A DNA stretch of 64,000 nucleotides from Mayfieldus sp038317345 (lineage in GTDB: Bacteria > Actinomycetota > Thermoleophilia > Solirubrobacterales > 70-9). The stretch covers positions 1-64,000 of the forward strand of contig JBBQBH010000006.1 of assembly GCA_038317345.1 (NCBI GenBank), given 5' to 3'. The notes below the pieces were generated by a model, which saw only the letters and a program-made list of their open reading frames with translations, had not been told where the DNA came from and searched no databases. Position numbers and translations under genes: made by a program. Positions 1 to 8,544 of the stretch are shown here, piece after piece. Each line of letters starts with the position of its first letter. Within the stretch, counting starts at the first letter, position 1.

Positions 1-632
1 CCCCCCGACTGCGCCGACCACATGTAGTGGCGGTTGGGATAGGTCGAGGCCATGATCGAGCAGTGGAAGTGGTCGTAGAGCTGGAACGCGTCGGCCGCGG
101 AGGGAATGAAGGGAAGGTCCTCTTTGAGGTAGTAGCCGGCCGCGTATGAGTCGCTGCCGGTCCCGGCGTTGTTGCCCTGCACGAAGCCGTCGAGCTTGCC
201 TCCGTCGTACTGGTGGCGACCCCCATACCAGGAGTGGTCCGGATCGCGGAAGGCGCAGCCCTGGAAGTCAGGCGTCAGGTGATGGGTTCCAACCGGGTTG
301 CCGTTTGCGTCCGGGTAGCTGAGGCCGGCGTTGCGGGCGTCCGCCTTCGGGTGCCAGCCGAAGTAGTGATCGAAGGAGCGGTTCTCCATCATCAGCGCGA
401 CGAAGGTGTCGATCGGCATGTTTTTCGGGCTCGGCAGCTTCACGCGCTGCTGGATGCGCGCGGCGGCGTTGACCAGCTGGTCGGGCGACATCATGCCCGC
501 CAGCGAGACCCCTCCGGCGAGGGCCGCGGTGCGGGCGAGAAAGTCGCGGCGGCGCAGCGCTTCCTCCGGATGCTCGGCCTCGAAGCGCTCGTTGGCCGCC
601 GGGTCCCGTAAGTCCACGCCCTCTTGGCTCAT
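1..632 (-). CDS. Tat-exported phosphoesterase (phospholipase C/acid phosphatase family), C-terminus beyond window
   Basis: Reading leftward from ATG at 632, about 210 residues are visible and the frame is open to the window edge. Residues 27-32 are RRRDFL followed by a hydrophobic alanine/glycine stretch, a twin-arginine export signal. Residues 83-91 (ENRSFDHYF) are the signature of the phosphoesterase family that includes bacterial phospholipase C and acid phosphatase AcpA, whose members hydrolyse phospho-esters outside the membrane. Later SYAAGYYLKEDLPF and DHFHCSIMASTYPNRHYM fit the same family. The start overlaps the end of the upstream RTX-like gene by ATGA, so the two were probably co-translated. 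Substrate cannot be assigned without the missing C-terminus. Confidence 0.9.
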   Translation of the reverse strand, partial: MSQEGVDLRDPAANERFEAEHPEEALRRRDFLARTAALAGGVSLAGMMSPDQLVNAAARIQQRVKLPSPKNMPIDTFVALMMENRSFDHYFGWHPKADARNAGLSYPDANGNPVGTHHLTPDFQGCAFRDPDHSWYGGRHQYDGGKLDGFVQGNNAGTGSDSYAAGYYLKEDLPFIPSAADAFQLYDHFHCSIMASTYPNRHYMWSAQSG

Positions 633-1276
633 CGTCGCCCTCCTGTCGTGTTTGGTTCGATCACCGTCTCGCAGTCGACGACGCCTTCCTCGCTGGCGTC
701 CACGTATGCCGTGTCGTTGCCGGGTCCGCAGTTGATCTCGTCCTCTTCGCCGTCGCGGGCGTCGATCACGTCGTTGCCATCGCCGCCCATCGGAACCCCG
801 TCCAGCTCGTTGAACTGGTCGTGTCACCGGCCGCCGGTCATCGTCCCCCGCCGGGACCGCCGATCAGCAGATCGTCCCCGGGACCGCCATTGAAGGTGTT
901 GATGCCCGCGCCGGCCGAGAGGTCATCGTCGCCGGGGCCTCCGTTGAGAACGTTCTTGCCCGGGCCGCCCAGAAGCTGGTCGTTGCCCTGCCGGCTTTCA
1001 GCCTGTCGTTCCCGAGGCCGCCCCGGAGGACGTCGTTGCCGGGTCCGGCCAACAGCTTGTCGCGGCCCTTGCCGCCCTTCAGACGGTCGGCCCCCTTGCG
1101 TCCGATCAGGGTGTCGCGCCCGCCCGTCCGATCAGCTTGTCGGCGCGCTTGGTCCCGACCAGCTTGTCGCGCCCGGGCGTGCCGCGCTCGACCTTCGCGA
1201 GCGCCACGCCGGCGACGCTGACGACGGTAAATGCGCTGATCGCGACCAGCAGAGGAGTTTTCCCGCGTTTGCGCAA
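629..1276 (-). pseudogene. secreted RTX-type (hemolysin-like calcium-binding repeat) protein, broken by several frameshifts
   Basis: Three reading frames must be joined. From a TTG at 1276 one frame gives a signal peptide (MRKRGKTPLL then a hydrophobic stretch to VAGVALA) and GTPGRDKLVGTKRADKLIG. The next frame gives GRDTLIGRKGADRLKGGKG and GPGNDVLRGGLGNDRLKAG. A third gives GNDQLLGGPGKNVLNGGPG and GPGDDDLSAGAGINTFNG. The original frame then ends in a GPGNDTAYVD-containing stretch. The GGxGxDxLxG nonapeptides are RTX calcium-binding repeats of exported proteins. The breaks are near 1123 and 991 (each consistent with one missing base) and around 825-860, where an in-frame TGA also appears. The stop overlaps the phosphoesterase start. 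It is either a real pseudogene or a run of indel errors in GC homopolymers. Confidence 0.75.
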
Positions 1277-1332
1277 GCGACGTCAAACGCTAGGGCATCT
1301 GCCTGTCGCGATGTTGCAGTTCGGGAAAGCCG

Positions 1333-2034
1333 CTAGAGCGGTACCTCGCGCGAGGTCAGGTGCGTGCCCACCTTGCGCTTCACCCGCTGCAGGGCGTTGT
1401 CGACAGTCTTCGTGTCGCAGTCCAGCTTCTCGGCGATCACCTCATAGGAGTAGCCGTCGAGATAAAGCGACAGCACCCGGCTTTCGAGCTCGGACAGCAC
1501 GCTGGACAGGCATGAGACGAGGCTTTCCAGCTCCTCGGTCGCGATCACCTGATTGACCGGATCGAAGGCCGTGGGTCCGGGCAAGATCTCGTCGAGGGTC
1601 GAGTCCGAGTCGCCCGCAGCCGCGGGCGACTGGCTGAAGGAGACGTACTGGTTCAGCGGCGTGTGCTTGTTGCGGGTCGCCGTCTTCACCGCCGTGATGA
1701 TCTGACGCGTGATGCACAGCTCCGCGAAGTTGCGAAAGCTCGACTCGCGATCGGTGCGATAGTCGCGAACCGCCTTGTAGAGGCCCAGCAGGCCCTCCTG
1801 GATCAGGTCGTCCGACTCGCCGCCGAGCAGGAAGTACGAAGAGGCCTTCAGACGCACGAAGCCGCGGTAGCGGCGCACGATCGCGTCATAGGCATCCGGC
1901 TTGCCCTCCTTGGCGAGGGCGACGAGGTAATGATCATCAAGCTCAGGTTGAGCATTAGGCTGCTTGATCGCTGGCGCAGTCGCCTGAACGGACGCTGGCA
2001 GCTTGGTTTTCTGCGTGGGGGTAGCTGGGGCCAC
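1333..2034 (-). CDS. sigH: RNA polymerase sigma factor, SigH (sigma-30/sporulation-type) family
   Basis: The 233-residue product closely resembles Bacillus SigH across its length: region 2 (VRRYRGFVRLKASSYFLLGG, DDLIQEGLLGLYKAVRDYR, SFRNFAELCITRQIITAVK), then TATRNKHTPLN, and region 4 (LESRVLSLYLDGYSYEVIAE, DNALQRVKRKV) as the DNA-binding helix-turn-helix. In Bacillus SigH directs the transition to stationary phase; here it probably drives a stationary or stress regulon. GTG at 2034 is preferred: it has AGGAGG seven bases upstream, and a TTGACA -35 box lies at 2173-2168, downstream of the first bases of the longer frame that starts at ATG 2160. That longer frame adds only a low-complexity N-terminus. 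The length matches the family (about 218). Confidence 0.87.
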   Translation of the reverse strand: MAPATPTQKTKLPASVQATAPAIKQPNAQPELDDHYLVALAKEGKPDAYDAIVRRYRGFVRLKASSYFLLGGESDDLIQEGLLGLYKAVRDYRTDRESSFRNFAELCITRQIITAVKTATRNKHTPLNQYVSFSQSPAAAGDSDSTLDEILPGPTAFDPVNQVIATEELESLVSCLSSVLSELESRVLSLYLDGYSYEVIAEKLDCDTKTVDNALQRVKRKVGTHLTSREVPL

Positions 2035-2144
2035 TGAACTTCCTCCTTCGAGTGAAGTTGTCGTGGCGCCACGTACCTCCCCTGGGCGCCTCTTTAAGGG
2101 TGCTGCCTCAGACTCAAGTTGAGGTTCACCCTTGTTGGCCGGGC

Positions 2145-2177
2145 AGTGTGACGACAGCATGGGGTTCTGTCAACCCC
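2145..2177 (-). promoter_or_regulatory. sigH-like promoter with palindrome over the -35 box
   Basis: Read leftward there is a perfect -35 TTGACA (2173-2168), a 17-base spacer, and a weak -10 CACACT (2150-2145). The -35 sits in an inverted repeat GGGGTT-GACAG-AACCCC (2161-2177), a likely operator. The leader to the GTG at 2034 would be about 100 nt. Confidence 0.55.
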
Positions 2178-2269
2178 AATTCCGAAAAGACAGGGAAATC
2201 TGCAAGGCGGTTTGCGTAGTGATGCCCGCGGCGCGGCTTAGCGACGCCTGAGCGGGACCGCGTCGCGGC

Positions 2270-3619
2270 TCAGTCGTGCCTGAGCAGGACGAGATTGCGG
2301 AACTTGACCCTCGGGTCGCCCCCGGTCGGCGTGTAGGCGATCCTCGCCTCCACATCGACCCGACCGGCGTCGCGCAGCGTTGCCAACGCAGAGCCCTTGG
2401 CCCGAACCGGCAGCAAGATGGTCGCCTTCCCGGCCGGCCGTTTCGTCACCCTGACCAATCCCTGTCCGCTGAGCTTCAGGGTTCCGGCGCCCGGGACCTT
2501 GACCCAGATACTGGCCATGCCCCGGAGCCGGTCGCGGGTGGTCGATCTGATCGTGAACACGTTCGACGGCTTCGGAGGGACGACGACGCTGCTCGCCGGG
2601 CTGACGCTGCCCGCGGTGGCCGTGCTGTAAAGCTGCTGGGCGGTGTTGCCGAAGTAGGGGCCGAACATGTAGCCGCTCAGTGGGCCGCTGGTGTACCGGT
2701 AGTCGGTGACCGAAAGCGCCACCGGCGGGCTACCCACCAGCCACGGCCCACCGCTGGAGCCTCCCGTGAAGTCGCTGGAGATCCCCATCGTGGCGGGCGA
2801 GAAGAAGGGATCGTCAACTGCCCAGGGAGCGGTGAGCTCGTAGAGGCGGGTGCCGTCGTATGGAAACGCCGCCGGATAGCCGTACTCCGTGTAGGTCTGG
2901 AGGCGGGACTGGTTGAAGCCGATCCCGACCGCACCGACGACGCTCTGGATCGTCGACCCGTCCCCGGGACGGTTCGCCAGGGTCAGCATCGCCATGTCCC
3001 CAGCCTCGTCGGCGTCGTTGGGGTCGCCGGTACCGGCCGTGGTCTCCCACTGGGAAGTGGTCGCAAACGTCGTCGCCGGCCAGTCGCCAAAGGTGTGGAT
3101 TGCGTCGCGGTAGCCGGGCAGGAAGACGATGTTAGTCGCGTGGGTGCCCGTGCCGGGCGCGATCACACAGTGCCCGGCAGTGAGGACCACATTGCCGGCC
3201 GGACTATCGACGACGCTGCCCGAGCACCGGTAGGTGGTGGTCCCGTACTTGAAGAGGACGACGCCGTTGGCGCTGTTCGGGTAGAGGGTCGGGTCGCCGG
3301 TGTCGGTGCCATCCGCCGACGGGTCGGCGGCCGCCGGCGAGCTGTCGCCCGCTTGAACGACCCGCCCGCCGGGCCTGGAGTAGGTGAGCACAGACAGCGG
3401 CTCGGCTTGTCGAATCCGCTTCGCGGTCCAGAAGGCGCGCGGATGGGGACTCGAATGCACCGCATGGACCACGATCGAGGAGCGGCTCTCACCCCCGGCG
3501 CCTTGCGCGGTTGCGATCCCAAGGCCCCAGATCGCGAGTATGCAAACGGCAAGCACGGCAACGAAGCGGCTCGCTGTTCGCGGTTTACGCGCTCCCGCAC
3601 GAGGTTCGCCGAGCATCAC
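2270..3619 (-). CDS. secreted trypsin-like serine protease
   Basis: This 449-residue protein starts with a basic stretch and a hydrophobic signal segment (FVAVLAVCILAIWGLGIATA). The chymotrypsin-fold triad is visible: His in NVVLTAGHC, Asp in the GDMAMLTL region, and Ser in TGGSSGGPW. A C-terminal domain of about 110 residues (from TRDRLRGMASIW) is rich in beta-strand patterns and positive residues, possibly for cell-wall or substrate binding. It should cleave peptide bonds outside the cell. Two adjacent Met codons open the frame (3619, 3616); the second is equally possible. It lies alone between rlmB (upstream) and sigH-like (downstream) on the same strand. The substrate is unknown. Confidence 0.85.
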   Translation of the reverse strand: MMLGEPRAGARKPRTASRFVAVLAVCILAIWGLGIATAQGAGGESRSSIVVHAVHSSPHPRAFWTAKRIRQAEPLSVLTYSRPGGRVVQAGDSSPAAADPSADGTDTGDPTLYPNSANGVVLFKYGTTTYRCSGSVVDSPAGNVVLTAGHCVIAPGTGTHATNIVFLPGYRDAIHTFGDWPATTFATTSQWETTAGTGDPNDADEAGDMAMLTLANRPGDGSTIQSVVGAVGIGFNQSRLQTYTEYGYPAAFPYDGTRLYELTAPWAVDDPFFSPATMGISSDFTGGSSGGPWLVGSPPVALSVTDYRYTSGPLSGYMFGPYFGNTAQQLYSTATAGSVSPASSVVVPPKPSNVFTIRSTTRDRLRGMASIWVKVPGAGTLKLSGQGLVRVTKRPAGKATILLPVRAKGSALATLRDAGRVDVEARIAYTPTGGDPRVKFRNLVLLRHD

Positions 3620-3690
3620 CGATAGTGAAGCAGGCGCGATCGCGAGAACGATCGGATAAACGCTGAGGCTGGCTGAGAATTCGATCCTGC

Positions 3691-4347
3691 TCAGGCGCGC
3701 TGGCGCAGCGCCTCGAACAGCAGCACCGCCGCCGCGGCCGAGACGTTGAGCGAGTCGGTCCGCCCGCGCTGGGGGATCGCCAGCACCCCGTCGCAGCTCG
3801 ACGCGACCCGGGGTCTCAGCCCCTTCCCCTCCCCACCGAGGACGAGCACAGTGCCGCCCTTCAGGTCGGCCTCGGTGTAGGCGGTCGGCGCGCCGGCGTC
3901 GGCGCCCCAGGCCCAGAAACCAGCGTCGCGCGCCTCACCCAGCCAGTCGGCGAGGTTGCGCACCCGCGCCACCGCAAGGTGCTCGACCGCGCCCGCCGAC
4001 GCCTTGCAGGCGACCGCGGTGACCGCCGCGGCGCGGCGCTGCGGAATCACGACGCCGGCCGCACCGGCGACCTCGGCCGTGCGGCAGACCGCGCCGAGGT
4101 TGCGCGGGTCCTGCACCTGGTCGAGCGCCACCAGCAGGGCGGAGCGATCGGCGAGCAGGGCGGTCGGGTCGGCGTAGGGATAGGGATCGACCTCGGCGAC
4201 CACTCCCTGGTGATCGGGCGAGCCGGCCAGCCGCGTCAACTCCTCGGCTGCTGTCTCGGGGGTGCGCCAGACCTGATGTACGCGGCGGCGGCCGCACTCC
4301 GCCTCGGCGACCGGGCGGCGCCCGTAGATCAGCTCGCGACCGGCCAT
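3691..4347 (-). CDS. rlmB: 23S rRNA 2'-O-methyltransferase, TrmH/SpoU (RlmB) family
   Basis: The protein is 218 residues with a SPOUT trefoil-knot methyltransferase domain. The three family motifs are clear: NLGAVCRTAEVAGAAGVV, VLVLGGEGKGLRP, and IPQRGRTDSLNVSAAAAVLL. A short N-terminal substrate-binding part begins GRELIYGRRPVAEAE, as in RlmB, which methylates the ribose of a 23S rRNA guanosine. It follows cysS by only three bases on the same strand, an arrangement common in Gram-positive bacteria (cysS-rlmB) that supports the assignment over a tRNA TrmH. It is slightly shorter than the usual ~245 residues because the N-terminal domain is compact. Confidence 0.88.
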   Translation of the reverse strand: MAGRELIYGRRPVAEAECGRRRVHQVWRTPETAAEELTRLAGSPDHQGVVAEVDPYPYADPTALLADRSALLVALDQVQDPRNLGAVCRTAEVAGAAGVVIPQRRAAAVTAVACKASAGAVEHLAVARVRNLADWLGEARDAGFWAWGADAGAPTAYTEADLKGGTVLVLGGEGKGLRPRVASSCDGVLAIPQRGRTDSLNVSAAAAVLLFEALRQRA

Positions 4348-4350
4348 TTG

Positions 4351-5697
4351 CTACTTGCGGCGCACGAGCCGGGCGCCGTCGGGGCCATCGCGGACTTCCC
4401 AGCCCAGCGCCACGAGCTGGTCGCGGATCTTGTCGGCGCGCTCGAAGTCGCGCTCCTCCCGGGCCTCCTCACGCTCGGCGAGCAGCTGCAGCGCCTCGTG
4501 GTCGGGCGCCTGCTCAGGGCGGGCAAGCGTTTCGAGGCCAAGCACCTCGAGCATCTCGACCAGCGCCGCTCCTGCCCCCGGCAGCTCGCGCCGGTTGGCC
4601 TCGGCGACCAGCTCGAAGGCCTCCGCCAGCGCCTTCGGGGTGTTGAAGTCGTCGGCGAGCGCGTCGAGAAAGCGCTCGCGGTAGGCGGCGGCCTCCTCGC
4701 CGACCCCTCCCTCGGTGCCATGTTCGCGCAGGAAGTTGCGCAGCCGTTCGACTCCCGAGGCGGCCTGCTCCAGCGCCTCCTCGGAGAACGCGAGGGGCTG
4801 GCGGTAGTGGCCGGAGACCAGATAGGCGACCACGGTCTCGCGCTCGAAGCGATCCAGCGCCTCGGAGAGCTGAAAGATGTTGCCCTCGGACTTCGACATC
4901 TTCTCCTGGTCGATCTCAACCATCCCGTTGTGCATCCAGATCCGCGCCAGGGGCACCCCTCGAGCCGCCTCCGACTGCGCGATCTCGTTCTCGTGGTGGG
5001 GAAACACGAGATCCAAGCCACCGCCGTGAATCGCAAACGTCAGGCCCAGCTCGGCCTCCGCCATCGCAGAGCACTCGATGTGCCAACCCGGTCTGCCACG
5101 CCTCCAGGACGAGTCCCAGGCGGTGTCCTCGCCCTCCTTGTGAGCCTTCCAGAGCGCGAAGTCGAGCCGGTCCTCCTTCAGCGACTCGGTCCCAGCCTCC
5201 TCGCCCTGGTCCATGTCCTCCGGGTTGCGGTTGGAGAGCTTGCCGTAGTCCTCGAAGCTGCGCACCCTGAAGTAGACGTCGCCGCCGGACTCATAGGCGT
5301 GCCCGGAATCGATCAGGGCCTCGATCAGCGCCACGATCTCCTCGATCGTCTCCGAGGCCAGAGGCTCGGCGTCCGGGCGCCCGACCCCGAGCCGGTCGGT
5401 GTCCTCGACATAGGCCTGCGTCATCTCGTCCGCGAACTCGGCCGAGGGCTCTCCGGCCTCCGCCGCGGCGGCGTAGATCTTGTCGTTTATGTCGGTGACG
5501 TTGATGACCAGCTTCACCGGGTAGCCCTGGCTGCGGAGATATCGCGCAAACAGCGAGAAGACGACGAAGGGGCGCGCATTGCCGATGTGGATTCGCCCGT
5601 AGACGGTCGGCCCGCAGGCGTAGATGCCCACTTCGTCGCCGTCGCGCAGGGGGCTCAGATCGCCACTCAGCGTGTCGCGGATGCGTATCTCGGGCAC
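4351..5697 (-). CDS. cysS: cysteinyl-tRNA synthetase
   Basis: This 448-residue class I aminoacyl-tRNA synthetase charges tRNA-Cys in the cytoplasm. The HIGH-like signature is HIGNARP (about residue 37) and the KMSKS loop is KMSKSEGN. Zinc-site residues are visible in CGPTVYG, HIECSAMA and FPHHENEIAQSEA. The C-terminal part has the DALADDFNTPKAL helix and the helical anticodon-binding tail ending DGARLVRRK. Length and order are those of bacterial CysS. It is the first gene of a probable cysS-rlmB operon and is transcribed divergently from the dioxygenase gene 25 bp away, so both promoters must lie in or near a very short intergenic gap. Confidence 0.95.
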   Translation of the reverse strand: MPEIRIRDTLSGDLSPLRDGDEVGIYACGPTVYGRIHIGNARPFVVFSLFARYLRSQGYPVKLVINVTDINDKIYAAAAEAGEPSAEFADEMTQAYVEDTDRLGVGRPDAEPLASETIEEIVALIEALIDSGHAYESGGDVYFRVRSFEDYGKLSNRNPEDMDQGEEAGTESLKEDRLDFALWKAHKEGEDTAWDSSWRRGRPGWHIECSAMAEAELGLTFAIHGGGLDLVFPHHENEIAQSEAARGVPLARIWMHNGMVEIDQEKMSKSEGNIFQLSEALDRFERETVVAYLVSGHYRQPLAFSEEALEQAASGVERLRNFLREHGTEGGVGEEAAAYRERFLDALADDFNTPKALAEAFELVAEANRRELPGAGAALVEMLEVLGLETLARPEQAPDHEALQLLAEREEAREERDFERADKIRDQLVALGWEVRDGPDGARLVRRK

Positions 5698-5722
5698 GGC
5701 GGCGTCATGCTATGCCGTGGCC

Positions 5723-6601
5723 ATGACCACCAACCAGAACGCGACCACCCCGGCCGAGATCACGGGGGCGGCCATGGCCAGTTTCGTGAACTGCCCGGAC
5801 GAGCGCTTGCACGAGCTGATGCAGTCACTGGTCCGCCATCTGCACGCGTTTGCCACCGAGACTCGACTCAGTGAAGACGAGTGGCGGGCAATGATCCGCA
5901 CCCTCACCGATACCGGAAGGATCACCGACGAGCGGCGCCAGGAGTTCATCCTTTGGTCGGACACCTTGGGCCTCTCGATGCTGGTCGACGCACTGGCGCA
6001 CGAGCTGCCGGCGGGAGCCACCGAGTCCACGGTGGTGGGCCCTTTCTACGTTCCCGGCTCGCCGCTTCGCGAACACGGCGAGAGCATGGCTGAGGAGGGA
6101 AGCGCCGGGATTCCGGCTTGGGTCTACGGGCGCGTACTCGACATCGAGGGCAATTCGATCGGCGGCGCAGAGCTCGACGTATGGCAAAACGGCGACGATC
6201 GCCTCTATGCGGTGCAGCGGCCCGAGGCCCCCGAGTCCCACCTGCGCGGTCGGTACGCCACGCGCGACGACGGGACCTATGCGTTCCTCGCCGTGCGGCC
6301 AGTCCCCTATCCGATCCCCGATGACGGTCCGGTGGGAAAGATGCGCGCCGCCACCGGCCGCCATCCGTGGCGCCCCGCCCACATCCACATGATCGTGCGT
6401 GCGCCCGGCTACAAGACCGTCACCACCCACATCTTCGACGCGGAAAGCGAGTACCTGGACTCCGACACCGTCTTCGCCGTCAAGCCCTCACTGCTGCGCC
6501 GGTTCACGACCCACGCTGCCGACGACCCCGATCCTCCTCCCGGTGTCGTCGGCGAATGGGTTTCACTCGAAAACGACATCGTGCTCGCCCGCGACAGATG
6601 A
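5723..6601 (+). CDS. intradiol ring-cleavage dioxygenase (hydroxyquinol/catechol 1,2-dioxygenase type)
   Basis: The 292-residue non-haem Fe(III) dioxygenase cleaves a catechol or hydroxyquinol ring between the hydroxyls. The N-terminal helical dimerisation domain of about 100 residues is typical of the catechol/hydroxyquinol branch and absent from protocatechuate enzymes. Iron ligands are visible as Tyr in VVGPFYVPGS, Tyr in RGRYATRDDGTY, and the two His of HPWRPAHIHM. The two-residue spacing of the His pair matches the family. ATG at 5723 is chosen; the longer open frame runs backward into cysS. It overlaps the next gene by ATGA, suggesting a two-gene unit for aromatic breakdown. The exact substrate is uncertain. 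Confidence 0.88.
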   Translation: MTTNQNATTPAEITGAAMASFVNCPDERLHELMQSLVRHLHAFATETRLSEDEWRAMIRTLTDTGRITDERRQEFILWSDTLGLSMLVDALAHELPAGATESTVVGPFYVPGSPLREHGESMAEEGSAGIPAWVYGRVLDIEGNSIGGAELDVWQNGDDRLYAVQRPEAPESHLRGRYATRDDGTYAFLAVRPVPYPIPDDGPVGKMRAATGRHPWRPAHIHMIVRAPGYKTVTTHIFDAESEYLDSDTVFAVKPSLLRRFTTHAADDPDPPPGVVGEWVSLENDIVLARDR

Positions 6602-7229
6602 GCAATGAAGCCGAAGATCGGGCGCTGATTCGCGACCTGGTCGAGAACTGGGCGTTGTGGCGCGACGCGGGGGACTGGGATCGCTTCGGACCGTCTGGCA
6701 CGAGAACGCGGTGATGATGGCGACCTGGTTTCAGGGCCCGGCAACGGAGTTCATCCGCGTAAGCCGCGAGGGGTTCGAGCGCGGAGTGAACATCCTTCAT
6801 TTCCTCGGCGGGACGACGATCGACCTTGCGGGGGAGCGGGCAATCGCGCAGACCAAGATGACGATCTCCCAGCGGGCCGAGGTGGAAGGGGTGATGTGCG
6901 ACGTGACATGCACGGGGCGCTTCTATGACTGTCTCGAGCGCCGTCAGGGGAGCTGGGGGATCGTGCTGCGGCAGCCGATCTACGAGAAGGACCGGCTCGA
7001 CCCGATCGACCCCGCGGCGAGCCTCGCCCTGGACTCGGATCGGCTGGACCGGTTTCCGGTCGGATACCGGCACCTGGCCTACCTTCAGACCGGAATCGGC
7101 TACGACGTGAAGGTCGACATGCCGGGTCTCGTCGGTCCTGAGGTGGAGCGCCTCTACCGCCGCGGCGAGACTTGGCTTGCTGGTGGCGAGCTGGGCGACC
7201 CGCGTGCGACTTCGGCGACTTCGGCTTAG
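6598..7229 (+). pseudogene. NTF2-like (SnoaL) fold protein, single-base frameshift
   Basis: ATG at 6598 overlaps the dioxygenase stop (ATGA) and gives MSNEAEDRALIRDLVENWAL and RDAGDWDRF, the start of an NTF2/SnoaL alpha+beta barrel. After about position 6689 the homology continues in the next frame (RTVWHENAVMMATWFQGPA and onward to 7229). Adding one base inside CGCTTCGGACC restores a ~210-residue protein. NTF2-like proteins beside ring-cleavage genes often act as small dehydratases, isomerases or accessory subunits; no specific function is claimed. Because the break is a lone one-base deletion in GC-rich sequence, sequencing error is as likely as true inactivation. Confidence 0.75.
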
Positions 7230-7296
7230 GCGTCGCCGGGGCACGCCGGGGCCATGCAGTGACGTGGGGTCGATCCTCTAGGGTTTGGAGCCGCTG

Positions 7297-8544
7297 ATGG
7301 AGGGCAGCTCGATCCAGAGGCACCGACTGCGTCGCGTCCAAGCGGCGTTCGCGTCGCTCCCCGACCGCTACCTGGGAGGCGAGGAGGGCCGCGAGGCGAC
7401 CGTTCAGGTCCGGCTCTCCGACCTCGGCCGGACCTGGGAGGTCGAGATACGGCCCGACCGCTGCAAGGTGCGCACCTCGCCGACTCGCAAGCCCGACGTC
7501 GTGATCGGGACCGACGCCGCGACCTGGCTGGCGCTCCGCGAAGGGCGGCTGTCGGGGCTCGACGCGTTCCAGCGCCGCCGCCTCTGGGCGCGCGGCGACA
7601 TCGACGTCGCGGTCAGCTTCGAGGGTCTGTTCAGGCTGCCCGACGACCGCCCGCCGCTGCTGCGCATCCACGACGTGCGCGTAAAGGGGGCGCGGATCTC
7701 CAGCCTCACCGCCGGCCACGGCGACGAGCACGTGATCCTGATCCACGGCCTCGGCGGTGCGAAGAGCTCGTTCAACGAGACCGTCGCCGCGCTCACCCCC
7801 GAGTACACGGTCCACGCGATCGACCTGCCGGGCTTCGGCTCATCCTCGAAACCGCTTCCCGCCTCCTACAACGCCGAGTTCTTCGCCCGTCACGTGCTGC
7901 GCTTCATGGACACGCTGGCGATCGACCGTGCGCATCTGGTCGGCAACTCGATGGGCGGGCGGGTCTCGATCGAGGTCGGCCTGCAGGCGCCAAGCCGGGT
8001 GCGCACGGTCAGCCTCCTCGCCCCGTCGATGGCGTTCCGTAGCGGGCGCGAGTGGGTACCGCTGATCCGGCTTCTGCGGCCAGAGCTTGCGGCCATTCCC
8101 CACATGCTGCGCCCGAACCAGGTCCGCGACCGCTTCTGGGGCTTGGTTTCGCGCCCCGAGCGCCTCGACCCCACGGTCGGGGACGTCGCAGCCGACGAGT
8201 TCCTGCGCACCTACCGGTCGCGTGCCGCTCGGGTGGCCTTCTACGCCGCCGCCCGCCAGATCTATCTCGAGGCTCCGGATGGCCCGAAGGGTTTCTGGAC
8301 CCGACTCGGCCAGCTGCAGCCACCGGCCCTGTTCATTTGGGGAAGCGACGATCCCCTGGTCCCGGCGCGCTTCTCGCGCCACGTCGCCACCGTGCTTCCC
8401 AACGCGCCCCAGGTGGTGCTCTCCGACTGCGGCCACGTGCCGCAGATCGAGCTCCCCGAGCGCACCCACGGGTTGATCCGCGAGTTCATCGCTTCGGCCG
8501 GCGAGAGCGCTTCGGCCCCGGCGCGCTTGGCGCACTCGGCCTAG
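7297..8544 (+). CDS. SCP2-like domain fused to alpha/beta hydrolase
   Basis: Residues ~10-110 resemble a sterol-carrier (SCP2) lipid-binding domain (RYLGGEEGREATVQVRLSDL, DVVIGTDAATWLALREGRL). Residues ~135-400 form an alpha/beta hydrolase: oxyanion HGLGG, nucleophile elbow GNSMGG, acid in WGSDDPLVPA and catalytic His in DCGHVPQIE. The fusion suggests an esterase or lipase acting on a lipid-like ligand held by the SCP2 part. ATG 7297 is preferred; an in-frame TTG at 7285 would add four residues. Its stop codon lies in the CTAG that borders the IS element, so the gene is intact despite the insertion next to it. Confidence 0.8.
   Translation: MEGSSIQRHRLRRVQAAFASLPDRYLGGEEGREATVQVRLSDLGRTWEVEIRPDRCKVRTSPTRKPDVVIGTDAATWLALREGRLSGLDAFQRRRLWARGDIDVAVSFEGLFRLPDDRPPLLRIHDVRVKGARISSLTAGHGDEHVILIHGLGGAKSSFNETVAALTPEYTVHAIDLPGFGSSSKPLPASYNAEFFARHVLRFMDTLAIDRAHLVGNSMGGRVSIEVGLQAPSRVRTVSLLAPSMAFRSGREWVPLIRLLRPELAAIPHMLRPNQVRDRFWGLVSRPERLDPTVGDVAADEFLRTYRSRAARVAFYAAARQIYLEAPDGPKGFWTRLGQLQPPALFIWGSDDPLVPARFSRHVATVLPNAPQVVLSDCGHVPQIELPERTHGLIREFIASAGESASAPARLAHSA

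Noticed and set aside
2276..3625. 449-residue + strand frame antisense to the protease gene
   Set aside because: Arg/Gly-rich translation with no motif; it mirrors the protease gene, which has a signal peptide and a complete catalytic triad.
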